Positions 26,900 through 36,356 of a DNA stretch of 64,000 nucleotides are shown here, in pieces. Both the position numbers and the translations under genes were made by a program. The notes beneath the pieces were generated by a model, which saw nothing but the letters and a program-made list of their open reading frames with translations, did no database searches and was not told the DNA's origin. Source of the stretch: Rhizobium sp. NLR16a (GTDB lineage: Bacteria; Pseudomonadota; Alphaproteobacteria; Rhizobiales; Rhizobiaceae); the NCBI RefSeq assembly GCF_017948245.1, contig NZ_CP072865.1:1-64000 (forward strand), written 5' to 3'. Position 1 is the stretch's first letter, and each line of letters starts with the position of its first letter.

Positions 26900-26944
26900 A
26901 TTACGTGGTGCTTCTAAGTCAAATCACGCGCCATGAAAACAGTT

Positions 26945-28009
26945 TTAATATGACCGCCCTTCGATCGGAAAGTTGATCTGCGGCGGCAGCAGGAGGTGCA
27001 AATCCTCGGCGTCGGGATTATTGATGCGCTGCAGCAGCATGCGGCCGAGATCCTCTCCTGCCGCCGTCAAATCCTCGTGGATCGTGTCGACCTTCGGGTG
27101 CAACTGGGTGAGAAGGCGGGATGTCTCCTTGGCGACGATGTCGTAGTCGCCGGCGAGTGTGCGGCCGGCATCGTTCATGCCGCTGATGACCGCAAGCGCC
27201 GAAACTTCGCCGGGACAGACGAAGCCATCGGAAGCCCCCGGGGCGGCGGCGCGGTTGCGGATGAAGTCGCGAAGCACATCCGCCGGCGTGTCGAGATCGA
27301 CTGTCTCGGGGATATCATAGGCGACGCCCGCCTGGCGCACCGCCGTCATGAAGCCGTGCAGGATATGTTGGCAGAAGGTCAGCCGTTTCGGCGGCAGGAT
27401 CACCGCCACCTTGGTGCGGCCCTTGGCGATCAGCCGGCGCGTCGCTTCATAGGCAAAGGTGAAATTGTCGTAGTCGACATAGGGATGCGGTGTCGAAAAT
27501 TCGGTGCGGCCGTGACAGATGAAGGGAAAGCCGGCTTCGAGCAGCAGGCGGACGCGGGCATCGAGCGGCTCGGTCCGCGTGAAGATCAGCCCGTCGGCAA
27601 GGTGGTTGCGGATGATGTATTCGGCGGCTTCGGCGTTGGTCGTCGACAAGAAGTTCGGGGCGACGACAAGATGGTAGGGTGTTTCTTTCAGCGCCTTGGC
27701 GATGCCGTACATGATCGAGGTGGTGAAACCGACCACCTCCTCGTGGGGATCGAGCAGGATGGCGACGACATTGGTGCGGCCCGTCTTGAGACGCTGCGCC
27801 GCCCGATCCGGAAGATAACCGATCTCGCGGGCGATGCGGTGCACGCGTTGGCGGGTCTCGAGCGAAATCTGCGGCGCATCGGAAAGTGCTCGTGACACCG
27901 TCGTCACCGCCAGACCGGCGATGGTGGCGATCGTCCGCAAGGTCGGCTTGCCGCGCTTGCGGGCGAGATCGAGATTTTCGCCGCGATGCGGCCGGGACGG
28001 TTCGGTCAC
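26945..28009 (-). CDS. LacI-family repressor (AglR-like) of the sugar transporter
   Basis: The protein has 354 residues from GTG 28009, which has GGAAAG 6 nt upstream. The DNA-binding head reads TLRTIATIAGLAVTTVSRALSDAP, with the hinge helix and a periplasmic-binding-protein-like sugar core after it. It is divergent from the glucose-type ABC transporter operon, with two operator-like sites in the 307-bp spacer. The effector is probably a mono- or disaccharide moved by that transporter. Rhizobial AglR next to aglEFGAK has the same placement, but no alpha-glucosidase gene is seen here. Confidence 0.85.
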   Translation of the reverse strand: MTEPSRPHRGENLDLARKRGKPTLRTIATIAGLAVTTVSRALSDAPQISLETRQRVHRIAREIGYLPDRAAQRLKTGRTNVVAILLDPHEEVVGFTTSIMYGIAKALKETPYHLVVAPNFLSTTNAEAAEYIIRNHLADGLIFTRTEPLDARVRLLLEAGFPFICHGRTEFSTPHPYVDYDNFTFAYEATRRLIAKGRTKVAVILPPKRLTFCQHILHGFMTAVRQAGVAYDIPETVDLDTPADVLRDFIRNRAAAPGASDGFVCPGEVSALAVISGMNDAGRTLAGDYDIVAKETSRLLTQLHPKVDTIHEDLTAAGEDLGRMLLQRINNPDAEDLHLLLPPQINFPIEGRSY

Positions 28010-28078
28010 TCTGGGCTTTCCATGCTGGAATTGCCGATACAATAACACGATGACTCAGGTGCGCAATCCGGCAATGAA

Positions 28079-28096
28079 AACGATTTAAATTTTAAC
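28079..28096. promoter_or_regulatory. LacI-type operator candidate 1
   Basis: AACGATTTAAATTTTAAC closely matches the second site at 28200-28218 in the same direction. Its AAAACGATTT core with central CG is of LacI-family type. It lies 70-90 bp before the repressor gene start, so it may mediate autoregulation. Confidence 0.55.
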
Positions 28097-28199
28097 ACCT
28101 CATTATCCTTTTGGACTATTTGAATGTAATTCAACAGGTTATGGCAATAGCCATATTTTTCTCGGGAGTCGAGAAAGGGCTTGACGACCAAGAGCTTAT

Positions 28200-28218
28200 A
28201 ACGTTTTAAATTGTTAAC
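28200..28218. promoter_or_regulatory. LacI-type operator candidate 2
   Basis: AACGTTTTAAATTGTTAAC repeats site 1 with few changes. The preceding bases give TATAACGTTTTA, nearly symmetric about CG. It lies about 100 bp before the binding-protein start, where repression of the transporter is expected. Confidence 0.6.
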
Positions 28219-28316
28219 CGCGCGGAGGAGCGCGGCTTCATGCCGACTGCTGCAATGGCGGGACGCATCTGGTGGCGGGGAGGGTCCTGCCGCCAATTTC
28301 AAACGGGAGGAAATTC

Positions 28317-29576
28317 ATGCGCAAGTTCATGAGCTCGGCGGCGATTGCTGTCGTGATGGTTGCTGGTTTGGGTGTGGCCCATGCTGCCGACGTGAAGGAA
28401 GTGCAGATGCTGCACTGGTGGACGTCGGGGGGCGAGGCAGCGGCTTTGAACGTCCTGAAGCAGGATCTATCGAAGGAAGGTTTTGCCTGGAAGGACGTCC
28501 CGGTTGCCGGCGGCGGTGGTGATGCGGCGATGACGGCGCTGAAGGCGATGGTGGCGGCGGGCACCTATCCGACGGCCTCGCAGATGCTGGGGTACACCGT
28601 GCTCGATTATGCCCAGGCCGGCGTGATGGGTGACCTGACGGAGACGGCCAAGAAGGAAGGCTGGGACAAGTCGGTGCCGGCGGCATTGCAGAAGTTCTCC
28701 GTCTATGACGGCAAGTGGGTCGCAGCCCCGGTCAACGTCCATTCGGTCAACTGGCTGTGGATCAACAAGGCTGTCATGGACAAGATCGGCGGCACCCAGC
28801 CGAAGAGCTTCGACGACCTGATCGCGCTGCTCGACAAGGCCAAGGCTGCCGGTGTCATCCCGTTGGCGCTCGGCGGCCAGAACTGGCAGGAGGCGACGAT
28901 GTTCGATTCCATCGTGCTGTCGACCGGTGGGCCGGAGTTCTACAAGAAGGCCTTCAACGACCTCGACGAGGCGTCGCTGAAGTCGGACACGATGAAGAAG
29001 TCCTTCGACAACCTCGCCAAGATCGTCAAATATGTCGATCCGAACTTCTCCGGCCGCGACTGGAACCTGGCGACCGCGATGGTCATCAAGGGTGACGCGC
29101 TGGTGCAGGTGATGGGCGACTGGGCCAAGGGCGAATTCGTCGCCGCCAAGAAGACGCCGGATAAAGACTTCCTCTGCTACCGCTTCCCCGGCACCGAAGG
29201 CAGCGTGATCTACAACTCCGACATGTTCGGGATGTTCAACGTTCCCGACGACCGCAAGGCGGCGCAGGTGGCATTGGCGACGGCGACGCTGTCGAAGAGC
29301 TTCCAGTCGGCCTTCAATGTCGTCAAGGGTTCGGTTCCGGCCCGCACCGACGTTCCCGACACCGACTTCGACGCCTGCGGCAAGAAGGGCATCGCCGATC
29401 TGAAGGCCGCCAACGAGGGCGGCACGCTGTTCGGTTCGCTCGCCCAGGGCTATGGCGCGCCTCCGGCAATCGCCAATGCCTATAAGGACGTCGTCTCGAA
29501 GTTCGTCCACGGCCAGATCAAGAGCTCGGACGAAGCCGTGACCCAGCTCGTCCAGGCGATCGACGACGCCCGCTGA
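28317..29576 (+). CDS. CUT1 ABC sugar-binding protein (glucose/mannose type, GtsA-like)
   Basis: The protein has 419 residues with a clear signal peptide (MRKFMSSAAIAVVMVAGLG, cleavage after AHA). The mature N-terminus VQMLHWWTSGGEAAALNVLK and the VAGGGGDAAMTAL stretch match GtsA/GltB glucose-binding proteins of pseudomonads. It captures sugar in the periplasm for the permeases encoded downstream. GGGAGGAAATTC gives a very good ribosome site. A strong hairpin follows the stop, as is common for highly expressed binding proteins. The true substrate could be another hexose or glycoside. Confidence 0.9.
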   Translation: MRKFMSSAAIAVVMVAGLGVAHAADVKEVQMLHWWTSGGEAAALNVLKQDLSKEGFAWKDVPVAGGGGDAAMTALKAMVAAGTYPTASQMLGYTVLDYAQAGVMGDLTETAKKEGWDKSVPAALQKFSVYDGKWVAAPVNVHSVNWLWINKAVMDKIGGTQPKSFDDLIALLDKAKAAGVIPLALGGQNWQEATMFDSIVLSTGGPEFYKKAFNDLDEASLKSDTMKKSFDNLAKIVKYVDPNFSGRDWNLATAMVIKGDALVQVMGDWAKGEFVAAKKTPDKDFLCYRFPGTEGSVIYNSDMFGMFNVPDDRKAAQVALATATLSKSFQSAFNVVKGSVPARTDVPDTDFDACGKKGIADLKAANEGGTLFGSLAQGYGAPPAIANAYKDVVSKFVHGQIKSSDEAVTQLVQAIDDAR

Positions 29577-29595
29577 GGCCGCCGCCGATGAACAC

Positions 29596-29621
29596 GCTTC
29601 CCCGCGTCGTCGCGGGGAAGC
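29596..29621 (+). other. Strong intercistronic hairpin after the binding-protein gene
   Basis: GCTTCCCCGCG (29596-29606) and CGCGGGGAAGC (29611-29621) form a perfect 11-bp stem with loop TCGT. There is no T tract, so it is more likely an mRNA stabiliser or partial terminator. It would keep the binding-protein transcript in excess over the permeases, as the REP hairpins do in the E. coli malE-malF gap. Confidence 0.75.
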
Positions 29622-29713
29622 TGCAGCCCCTGACGGATATGCGGGGCGATCATGCGGGGAGGGGCATGCGGGCCAGCCCCCCATGACGACATACAGGGAG
29701 GAGATGACATTCC

Positions 29714-30667
29714 ATGAGCACAGTTGCGACCACCGATCCGGTTCTGACGCCGCGGCAAGCGACGCGGGTCTCACTCAGGGGCCGGCTGCAGGATGCGCTG
29801 CCGAAGATCGTGCTGGCGCCGAGCTTTGTCATCACGCTGATCTTCGTCTACGGCTTCATCGTCTGGACGGCCTATCTCTCCTTCACCAATTCCAAGACCT
29901 TCCCCTCCTATGCGTTGACCGGCGCGCGCGCTTATCAGCGGCTGTGGCGCTGGACCTTCGAGAGCGACCCGCCATCCTCCTGGTACACTTCGATCACCAA
30001 CATGGCGATCTTCGGCTTCCTCTATGTCGGCATCTGTCTGGCACTCGGCCTGCTGCTGGCCATCCTGCTCGACCAGAAGATCCGCGGCGAGGGGCTGCTC
30101 AGGCCGATCTTCCTCTATCCGATGGCGCTTTCCTTCATCGTCACCGGGGTGGCCTGGAAGTGGTTCCTCGATCCCGGCCTCGGGCTGGAGCAGACGCTGC
30201 ACCACTTCGGCTGGACGAGCTTCCACTTCGACTGGATCAAGAACAAGGACTTCGTCATCTACACCGTCGTCATCGCCGGTGTCTGGCAGGCGTCGGGCTT
30301 CGTCATGGCGATGTTCCTCGCGGGTCTTCGCGGCATCGACGGCGAGATCATGAAGGCGGCGCAGATCGACGGGGCGTCGCCCTTCCAGCTTTATCGGCGC
30401 ATCGTCATTCCGCTGTTGCGGCCGATCTTCCTGTCGGCCTTCATCGTGCTCGCCCATATGGCGATCAAGTCCTACGACCTGGTGGTGGCGCTGACCTCGG
30501 GCGGGCCGGGCGGCTCGGCCTGGCTGCCGTCGAACTTCATGTATGAATATACCTTCAAGCGCAACGAGATGGCCGTCGGCTCGGCCAGCGCCATCATCAT
30601 GCTGATGACAATCTCGGCGATCATCGTTCCCTATCTCTATTCCGAACTGAAGGAGAAGGCCCGATGA
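29714..30667 (+). CDS. CUT1 ABC sugar permease, first subunit (GtsB-like)
   Basis: The protein has 317 residues and about six transmembrane helices. The cytoplasmic EAA loop reads IMKAAQIDGASPFQLYRRIVIPLLRP, which docks to the ATPase. It follows the binding-protein gene after a 137-bp gap that contains a stable hairpin, and overlaps the next permease by ATGA. GGGAGGAGATG lies just upstream of the start. Confidence 0.92.
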   Translation: MSTVATTDPVLTPRQATRVSLRGRLQDALPKIVLAPSFVITLIFVYGFIVWTAYLSFTNSKTFPSYALTGARAYQRLWRWTFESDPPSSWYTSITNMAIFGFLYVGICLALGLLLAILLDQKIRGEGLLRPIFLYPMALSFIVTGVAWKWFLDPGLGLEQTLHHFGWTSFHFDWIKNKDFVIYTVVIAGVWQASGFVMAMFLAGLRGIDGEIMKAAQIDGASPFQLYRRIVIPLLRPIFLSAFIVLAHMAIKSYDLVVALTSGGPGGSAWLPSNFMYEYTFKRNEMAVGSASAIIMLMTISAIIVPYLYSELKEKAR

Positions 30668-31635
30668 GCAGCCTCACCTCTTCGATCGGCACGTCGTCAT
30701 CGGCTGCGGCGGGCGCAGGAGCGGAGCGCGGCAACAGCGCCCGCTGGATCGGCCGCCTCGTCATCTACGGCCTGCTGGTGATCTTCGCCATCCTCTACCT
30801 GATGCCGCTCTTCGTCATGCTGACGACCTCGTTCAAGACGATGGACGAGATCCAGAACGGCAACATGCTGGCGCTGCCGCAGGCGCCGACCTTCGATCCC
30901 TGGGTGAAGGCCTGGGGCGAGGCCTGCGTCGGGCTGACCTGCGCCGGCATCAAGGGCTACTTCTGGAATTCGATCAAGATGGTGGTGCCGGCAGTGGCGA
31001 TCTCCACCTTCATGGGCGCGCTGAACGGTTATGTCCTGACCAAGTGGCGCTTCCCCGGCCATACGCTGGTGTTCGGGCTGATGCTGTTTGCCTGCTTCAT
31101 TCCGTTCCAGTCGGTGCTCTTGCCGATGGCGACCATCCTCGGCTCGCTCGGTCGCTTTGGGGTGACGCTGCAGAACGCCACCGGCTTTAACTTCGGCTTC
31201 GGCAATTCGACGGTCAATCTGGTCTTCGTCCATGTCGTCTACGGCCTCGGCTTCACGACGCTGTTCTTTCGCAATTTCTACGAGGCCTTCCCGACCGAGC
31301 TGGTGCGGGCCGCCCAGGTCGATGGCGCCAGTTTCTTCCAGATCTTCCGCCGCATCATGCTGCCGAACTCGCTGCCGATCATCGTCGTCACCGTCATCTA
31401 CCAGTTCACCAATATCTGGAACGACTTCCTGTTTGCCTCGGCCTATGCCGGCACCGGTGACTCCATGCCGATGACGGTGGCGCTCAACAATGTCGTCAAC
31501 ACCTCGACCGGGGTGGTCGAATACAATGTCAACATGGCGGCGGCGATGATCGCCGCCGTGCCGACGCTCATCGTCTATATCCTCGCCGGCCGCTACTTCG
31601 TGCGTGGCCTGATGGCGGGCGCAGTCAAAGGGTAA
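30664..31635 (+). CDS. CUT1 ABC sugar permease, second subunit (GtsC-like)
   Basis: The protein has 323 residues with six predicted helices after a Ser/Ala-rich cytosolic N-terminus. The EAA loop reads ELVRAAQVDGASFFQIFRRIMLPNSLP. It forms the channel with the preceding permease. The start overlaps the previous stop in ATGA, so the two subunits are made in equal amount. Confidence 0.92.
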   Translation: MSSLTSSIGTSSSAAAGAGAERGNSARWIGRLVIYGLLVIFAILYLMPLFVMLTTSFKTMDEIQNGNMLALPQAPTFDPWVKAWGEACVGLTCAGIKGYFWNSIKMVVPAVAISTFMGALNGYVLTKWRFPGHTLVFGLMLFACFIPFQSVLLPMATILGSLGRFGVTLQNATGFNFGFGNSTVNLVFVHVVYGLGFTTLFFRNFYEAFPTELVRAAQVDGASFFQIFRRIMLPNSLPIIVVTVIYQFTNIWNDFLFASAYAGTGDSMPMTVALNNVVNTSTGVVEYNVNMAAAMIAAVPTLIVYILAGRYFVRGLMAGAVKG

Positions 31636-31638
31636 CCC

Positions 31639-32754
31639 ATGGCTTTCCTGGAAATCTCCGGCCTCAGAAAGCGCTTCGGCGCCGTCGACATCCTCAAGGG
31701 CATCGATCTCGAACTCGAAAAGGGCGGCTTCCTGGTGCTGGTCGGCCCGTCCGGCTGCGGCAAGTCGACCCTGCTCAACACCATCGCCGGGCTGGAGACG
31801 ATCACCGCGGGCGAGATCCGGATCGACGGGCGCGCCGTCAACGGCCTGCATCCTTCCAAGCGCGACATCGCCATGGTGTTCCAGTCCTATGCGCTTTATC
31901 CGAACATGACGGTGGCGGGCAACATCGCCTTCGGCATGGAGATGCGCGGCGTGCCGCCGGAAGAGCGCAAGCAGGCGATCGACAAGGTCGCCAAGGTGCT
32001 GCAGATCGGCCATCTGCTCGACCGCAAGCCGAGCCAGCTGTCGGGCGGCCAGCGCCAGCGCGTCGCCATGGGCCGGGCGCTGGTGCGCGATCCCAAGCTC
32101 TTCCTGTTCGACGAACCGCTCTCCAACCTCGACGCCAAGCTGCGCGTCGACATGCGCATCGAGATCAAGCGACTGCATCAGGCGACCGGCAAGACCATCG
32201 TCTACGTCACCCACGACCAGATCGAGGCAATGACGCTCGCCACCCGCATCGCCGTGATGAAGGACGGCATCGTCCAGCAGTTCGGCACGCCGGCCGAGAT
32301 CTACAACAATCCCGCCAACATGTTCGTCGCCGACTTCATGGGTTCACCGGCGATGAACCTGGTCAAGGCCTCGGTCGAAAACGGCGCCGGTGGGCTCGCC
32401 GTCTCGCTCGAGCGGCCGAACGCCGCTCCGCTCAGGCTGCCGGTCACGACAATCGCAAACGGTCTTTCCTCCTATGCCGGCCGGCAGGTGATCTTCGGCA
32501 TCCGCCCGGAGGCACTGACCGACCCCGACGGCGCCGACCGCAATGCCCGCTCGCTCACCGAAGGCGACTGCCTGATCGAGGTCGTCGAACCCGCCGGCTC
32601 CGACACCTTCGCCGTCACCAAGCTCGGCGGCAAGGAAGTGGTCGCCCGACTGCGCGCCGATGCCGGCATCGCACCCGGCCAGCACACACGCCTCGCCTTC
32701 AATCTCGACAAGGCTGTGTTCTTCGACCCGGAAACACAGGCGCGGATTCCGTAA
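31639..32754 (+). CDS. ABC sugar-transport ATPase (MalK/UgpC family)
   Basis: The protein has 371 residues. Walker [10 protein letters not shown], signature LSGGQRQRVAMGRAL, Walker B LFLFDEPLSNLDAKLR and the switch His of VTHDQIEAM are all present. A C-terminal TOBE/OB regulatory region (about residues 240-371) marks it as MalK-like. It begins 3 bp after the second permease stop and completes the transporter. It ends 67 bp from the convergent GH2 gene. Confidence 0.94.
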   Translation: MAFLEISGLRKRFGAVDILKGIDLELEKGGFLVLVGPSGCGKSTLLNTIAGLETITAGEIRIDGRAVNGLHPSKRDIAMVFQSYALYPNMTVAGNIAFGMEMRGVPPEERKQAIDKVAKVLQIGHLLDRKPSQLSGGQRQRVAMGRALVRDPKLFLFDEPLSNLDAKLRVDMRIEIKRLHQATGKTIVYVTHDQIEAMTLATRIAVMKDGIVQQFGTPAEIYNNPANMFVADFMGSPAMNLVKASVENGAGGLAVSLERPNAAPLRLPVTTIANGLSSYAGRQVIFGIRPEALTDPDGADRNARSLTEGDCLIEVVEPAGSDTFAVTKLGGKEVVARLRADAGIAPGQHTRLAFNLDKAVFFDPETQARIP

Positions 32755-32821
32755 GGCGGAGCGCCGCGTGTCCGATAAGACGTGGCAAGAGCGCTCCAAC
32801 ACCTTCAGTTCGGCTTATGCG

Positions 32822-35068
32822 TCAGGCGACGGCTGTTACGCTGAGGGTCACCGGCGCGAAACGTGAGCAGACAGCCTCGACGGTAATGTCTCCCACCAGC
32901 CCGGTCGCCTCCAGCCAGAAGCCTGATGTGCCGCCCTGCAGCGGCACATTGGTCGGGCCGACGATCTTTGCCGGGCCATGCACCTTCAGCGAAATGCAGT
33001 CGTTCATGAACGGCAGGCGCTGACCGCACTGGTCGAGGGCGCGGATGATGACGCGGGTGCTGTCGCGTTCGCGGGCTTTCAGCGTCTGGCTGTCGGCAAC
33101 GATCTCAAGCGTCGTCGGTAAAGGATCGGCAGCCAGCGTCAGGCTCGCCACCGGCTGGCCGCCGATATAACCGGTAAAGGTGCCGTCGATCCATTCGAGC
33201 CCCCAGGTGCCGAGCTCATCGGCAGTGAAGTGCCGGTGGTCGAGCACGACGGGCGGATGCGGCAGGTGCGGGTAGTTCTCGCGATCCGGACCGATGCGCT
33301 TGGAAAGCGCGCCATATTGCAGTTCCACCTCGTCGCAATTGGTCAGGATGATCAGCGGCAGCACGCCGCCGATATTGCGCTCGCCGCGCGCCCAGAAGGT
33401 CACCGGCTTCATGACGATTTCCTCGGAAGGGTCGCACTGGCTGATATAGGCATAGGCCGCGAACTTGGGCTCACGGAACATGTCCATGACGCCGTGATAG
33501 CAGATGCGGTCGCCGGAGCCGAAATCCTTGTGGGTGTTGTAATCGAACATGCACCAGCCAATGGCGCCCGAGATATCCGGATCGCCATAGGCGGCGTCCA
33601 ACACCTCGAGATGACGGCGCACATGCTCGGCCTGGCGCTGTTCCTGATCATAAATCTTCGTCGGGTGCATGTGACCGTTGAACTCGGTGATGAGGTACGG
33701 CACCTTGCGGGATAACCCGGTATTTTCCTGCTGGCCGCGCAGCACGGTGCGCGGACGGTTGGCGCCCGGCAATTCCTCATTGCCGAGGATGAAGTCGTTC
33801 ATCGTGTAGACGTCCTCGAGCAATTCGCTCTCGGTGATATAACGCACGCCGCCGGTCTGGCGGGTGCTGTCGAGTTCACGGGCCAAGCGGTTGGTCTCAA
33901 CGTAGAAGTCGTGGCTATCCTGCGACTCGTTGATGCGCACGCCCCAGATGATGATCGAGGGATGGTTCCAGTCGCGCTCGATCATGCGGCGGACATTCTC
34001 GATCGATTCCTTCTGCCAGTCGGCATCGCCGATATGCTGCCAGCCGGGGATTTCCTCGAAGACCATTAGGCCGATCGCATCACAACGATCGAGAAACCAT
34101 TTCGACTGCGGATAATGCGAGGTGCGGACGATATTGCACTTCAGCACTCTCTTCATGATGTCGGCGTCGCGCTCCTGGGCGGACCGGCCGGCGGCATAAC
34201 CGACATAAGGGAAGGCCTGGTGGCGGTTGAGGCCGCGCAGTTTCAACGGCTTGCCGTTCAACAGGAAACCTTCCGGGGTGAATTCGGCGGTGCGGAAGCC
34301 GAACCGGGTGGAGAGGCGGTCGGAGCCGTGCTCGGTCCTGACTTCGACCGTGACCTCATAGAGCGTCGGATTGGTGATGTCCCAGAGTGCTATGCCGGTG
34401 AGACCGCCGAAGGAAAGCGTCGTGCGGTCGCCGATCGTTTCAGTCGCTGCAGTGGCGATCACCGTGCCGTCGGCCTGCTTCAGCGTAGCCGTGACGGTCG
34501 CCGAGAAGCTGCGGCGCTCGGGATTGGCGATGTCGACGCGGACCGTCGCCGATTTCTGAGGGGCGAGAACGTCTGATGTTTCGACCTTGAGGTTGCGGAT
34601 CGAGACTGGGTCGGTGACCTTCAACCAGACATCGCGGTAGATGCCGGCATAGGTCAGGTAATCGATGCGACCGCCGAAAGGTGGGATGGCGGGATTTTCA
34701 CTGCCGTCGATCTTGACGGTCACCAGGTTTTCGCCCTTCACCAGCTTGCCGGTGAGGCGGGCTTCGAAGGGGGTGTAGCCGTCTTTGTGAGCGATAATCT
34801 GCTCGCCGTTGAGATAGACGACACTGTCCGCCATGGCGGCGTCAAAGATCAGCGAAACCTCGCGATCCTCGAATTCCGGTAGCCAACGGAGCACCTTCTG
34901 ATAGGTGAAGGCGCGCTGATAGTCCTTCTCATCGAAATAGTTGAAGGGTAGTTCGACGGCGGTGTGGGGCAGGCTGACCGGCTTGGCCGCATCGAAGTTT
35001 TCGAGCAGGCGCTGGCCGAAGCCCTCGTGGAAACTCCAGCCCTCGTTGAAGGAAACGACGGAACGCAT
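32822..35068 (-). CDS. Glycoside hydrolase family 2 (beta-galactosidase/beta-glucosidase type)
   Basis: The protein has 748 residues. An N-terminal jelly-roll sugar-binding domain (NEGWSFHEGF to GIYRDVWLKV), an immunoglobulin-like domain, and a TIM-barrel catalytic domain follow in order. The acid/base Glu is in WGVRINESQDS and the nucleophile Glu in YLITEFNGH. No signal peptide is seen, so it acts in the cytosol on imported glycosides. The start at 35068 has GGGAGAG upstream. It is convergent with the sugar ABC operon and lies last in the PhyH-SDR-lactonase set. The exact sugar (galactose, glucose, glucuronate) cannot be told. Confidence 0.9.
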   Translation of the reverse strand: MRSVVSFNEGWSFHEGFGQRLLENFDAAKPVSLPHTAVELPFNYFDEKDYQRAFTYQKVLRWLPEFEDREVSLIFDAAMADSVVYLNGEQIIAHKDGYTPFEARLTGKLVKGENLVTVKIDGSENPAIPPFGGRIDYLTYAGIYRDVWLKVTDPVSIRNLKVETSDVLAPQKSATVRVDIANPERRSFSATVTATLKQADGTVIATAATETIGDRTTLSFGGLTGIALWDITNPTLYEVTVEVRTEHGSDRLSTRFGFRTAEFTPEGFLLNGKPLKLRGLNRHQAFPYVGYAAGRSAQERDADIMKRVLKCNIVRTSHYPQSKWFLDRCDAIGLMVFEEIPGWQHIGDADWQKESIENVRRMIERDWNHPSIIIWGVRINESQDSHDFYVETNRLARELDSTRQTGGVRYITESELLEDVYTMNDFILGNEELPGANRPRTVLRGQQENTGLSRKVPYLITEFNGHMHPTKIYDQEQRQAEHVRRHLEVLDAAYGDPDISGAIGWCMFDYNTHKDFGSGDRICYHGVMDMFREPKFAAYAYISQCDPSEEIVMKPVTFWARGERNIGGVLPLIILTNCDEVELQYGALSKRIGPDRENYPHLPHPPVVLDHRHFTADELGTWGLEWIDGTFTGYIGGQPVASLTLAADPLPTTLEIVADSQTLKARERDSTRVIIRALDQCGQRLPFMNDCISLKVHGPAKIVGPTNVPLQGGTSGFWLEATGLVGDITVEAVCSRFAPVTLSVTAVA

Positions 35069-35167
35069 CTCAGGCTCTCCCGGTCGTGGCACCAGGAGCC
35101 GTGCGGCTCCCCTTGGCGCGTGAAAATCGGATCATCGGGTAGTCCTCCTTGATGCATCGAGGCGCGA

Positions 35168-35220
35168 GCGCTCCAGCGCGTCGCATCAAATCTGATTCAT
35201 GTGATGCGCTTTAGCTTTTT
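35168..35220. repeat. Rhizobial palindromic repeat between GH2 and lactonase genes
   Basis: CGCATCA (35182-35188) and TGATGCG (35202-35208) form a stem around AATCTGATTCATG, followed by CTTTAGCTTTTTT. This repeat type is widespread in Rhizobium. GC-rich sequence at 35264-35310 has further self-complementary CCGGCGGC-type pieces. The region separates two genes of a possible operon (281 bp). Confidence 0.6.
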
Positions 35221-35349
35221 TCGTACAGGTCGTCATCCGGAACCGCTGCCGCCCCTTGCAGATGACGCGCCGGCGGCAACGCCGCCCCGCCGCCAGCGGC
35301 GATATCGTCAGGCATGCCTGTCGCACGCACGCCGTCGTGCTTCCATAAG

Positions 35350-36261
35350 TTACGGATATTGTGCCCCGTTCGTCTTGGTATAGATCGAATAGACCGAACG
35401 GGTCGCGGTGATGAAGAGCCGGTTCTTCTTAGGGCCGCCAAAGGTGAGATTGGACACCGTCTGCGGCACTTTGACCTTACCGAGCAGCGTTCCATCGGGT
35501 GAGAAGCAATGCACACCATCACCCGCGCTCGTCCAGAGATTGCCGCCGACATCGAAACGAAAGCCGTCGGGATGGCCGGCATCGAGGCTGCAGAAATAGC
35601 GGCTGTTGGCAAGCTTTCTGCCGTCGACGACATCGAAGACCCGGATATGGCATGGCACTTCATGTTTGCCCGAGCCCGAATCGGCAATGTAGAGTTTCGT
35701 TTCATCGGGCGAGAAGGCAAGGCCGTTCGGCTGGATGAAATCCTCCACGACCGCCTCTGTCGCGCCGCTTGCGGGGTCGATGCGGTAGACGTTGCGGGTC
35801 GGCTGCTCAGGTTCAGCCTTATGACCCTCATAGTCCGAGAGAATGCCGTAGGTCGGATCGGTGAACCAGATCCCGCCGTCTGAGTGGACGACGACGTCGT
35901 TCGGCGAGTTCAATCTCCTGCCTTTGTAGCTGTCGGCGAGGACGGTGATGCTGCCGTCCATTTCCGTGCGGGTGACTCGGCGGCCGCCATGTTCGCAGGA
36001 GATGAGCCGGCCCTGCCGGTCACGGGTATTGCCGTTGACGTAATTGGAAGGCGAGCGGAAGACGGAGACCGTGCCATCCGGCGTCCAGCGCATCATGCGT
36101 TCGTTCGGGATATCGCTCCAGAGCAGGCAGTTCAGGTCGGAGAACCAGACCGGGCCCTCCGTCCAGCGGCAGCCGGAATAAAGCTCCTCGAGCGCGGCGC
36201 TGCCGATGACCATGGCAGCGAAGCGCTCATCGCGAATGTCGTAAAGCGGATTGTCGGCCAC
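35350..36261 (-). CDS. SMP-30/gluconolactonase family lactonase
   Basis: The protein has 303 residues from GTG 36261, preceded by GGGAGGA. It is a six-bladed beta-propeller. EGPVWFSD supplies the metal-binding Glu, NSPNDVVVHSDGGIWFTDPTYG supplies Asn ligands, and YIADSG the Asp. These enzymes open sugar lactones to aldonates. In its set (dioxygenase, SDR, lactonase, GH2) it fits the step after SDR oxidation of a sugar. Confidence 0.9.
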   Translation of the reverse strand: MADNPLYDIRDERFAAMVIGSAALEELYSGCRWTEGPVWFSDLNCLLWSDIPNERMMRWTPDGTVSVFRSPSNYVNGNTRDRQGRLISCEHGGRRVTRTEMDGSITVLADSYKGRRLNSPNDVVVHSDGGIWFTDPTYGILSDYEGHKAEPEQPTRNVYRIDPASGATEAVVEDFIQPNGLAFSPDETKLYIADSGSGKHEVPCHIRVFDVVDGRKLANSRYFCSLDAGHPDGFRFDVGGNLWTSAGDGVHCFSPDGTLLGKVKVPQTVSNLTFGGPKKNRLFITATRSVYSIYTKTNGAQYP

Positions 36262-36356
36262 GCCAGTTCCTCCCTGAATGCGGTCGTCCTTCTGGTAGCG
36301 ATAAATCCTGCGAGGTGCCAGAGCCCGGCAATGGGAAATGTCAGGCTTGGGTCTTC

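Larger units (their letters stand above)
28010..28316. other. Divergent intergenic region with two operators
   Basis: No gene lies here. It contains two copies of an AT-rich LacI-like site (listed separately) and the leader of the binding-protein gene. The DNA is clearly more AT-rich than its surroundings, as expected for a regulated divergent promoter pair. Confidence 0.6.

Noticed and set aside
30697..32214. 505-codon minus-strand frame across permease and ATPase genes
   Set aside because: It spans two real genes on the other strand and shows no recognisable domain.
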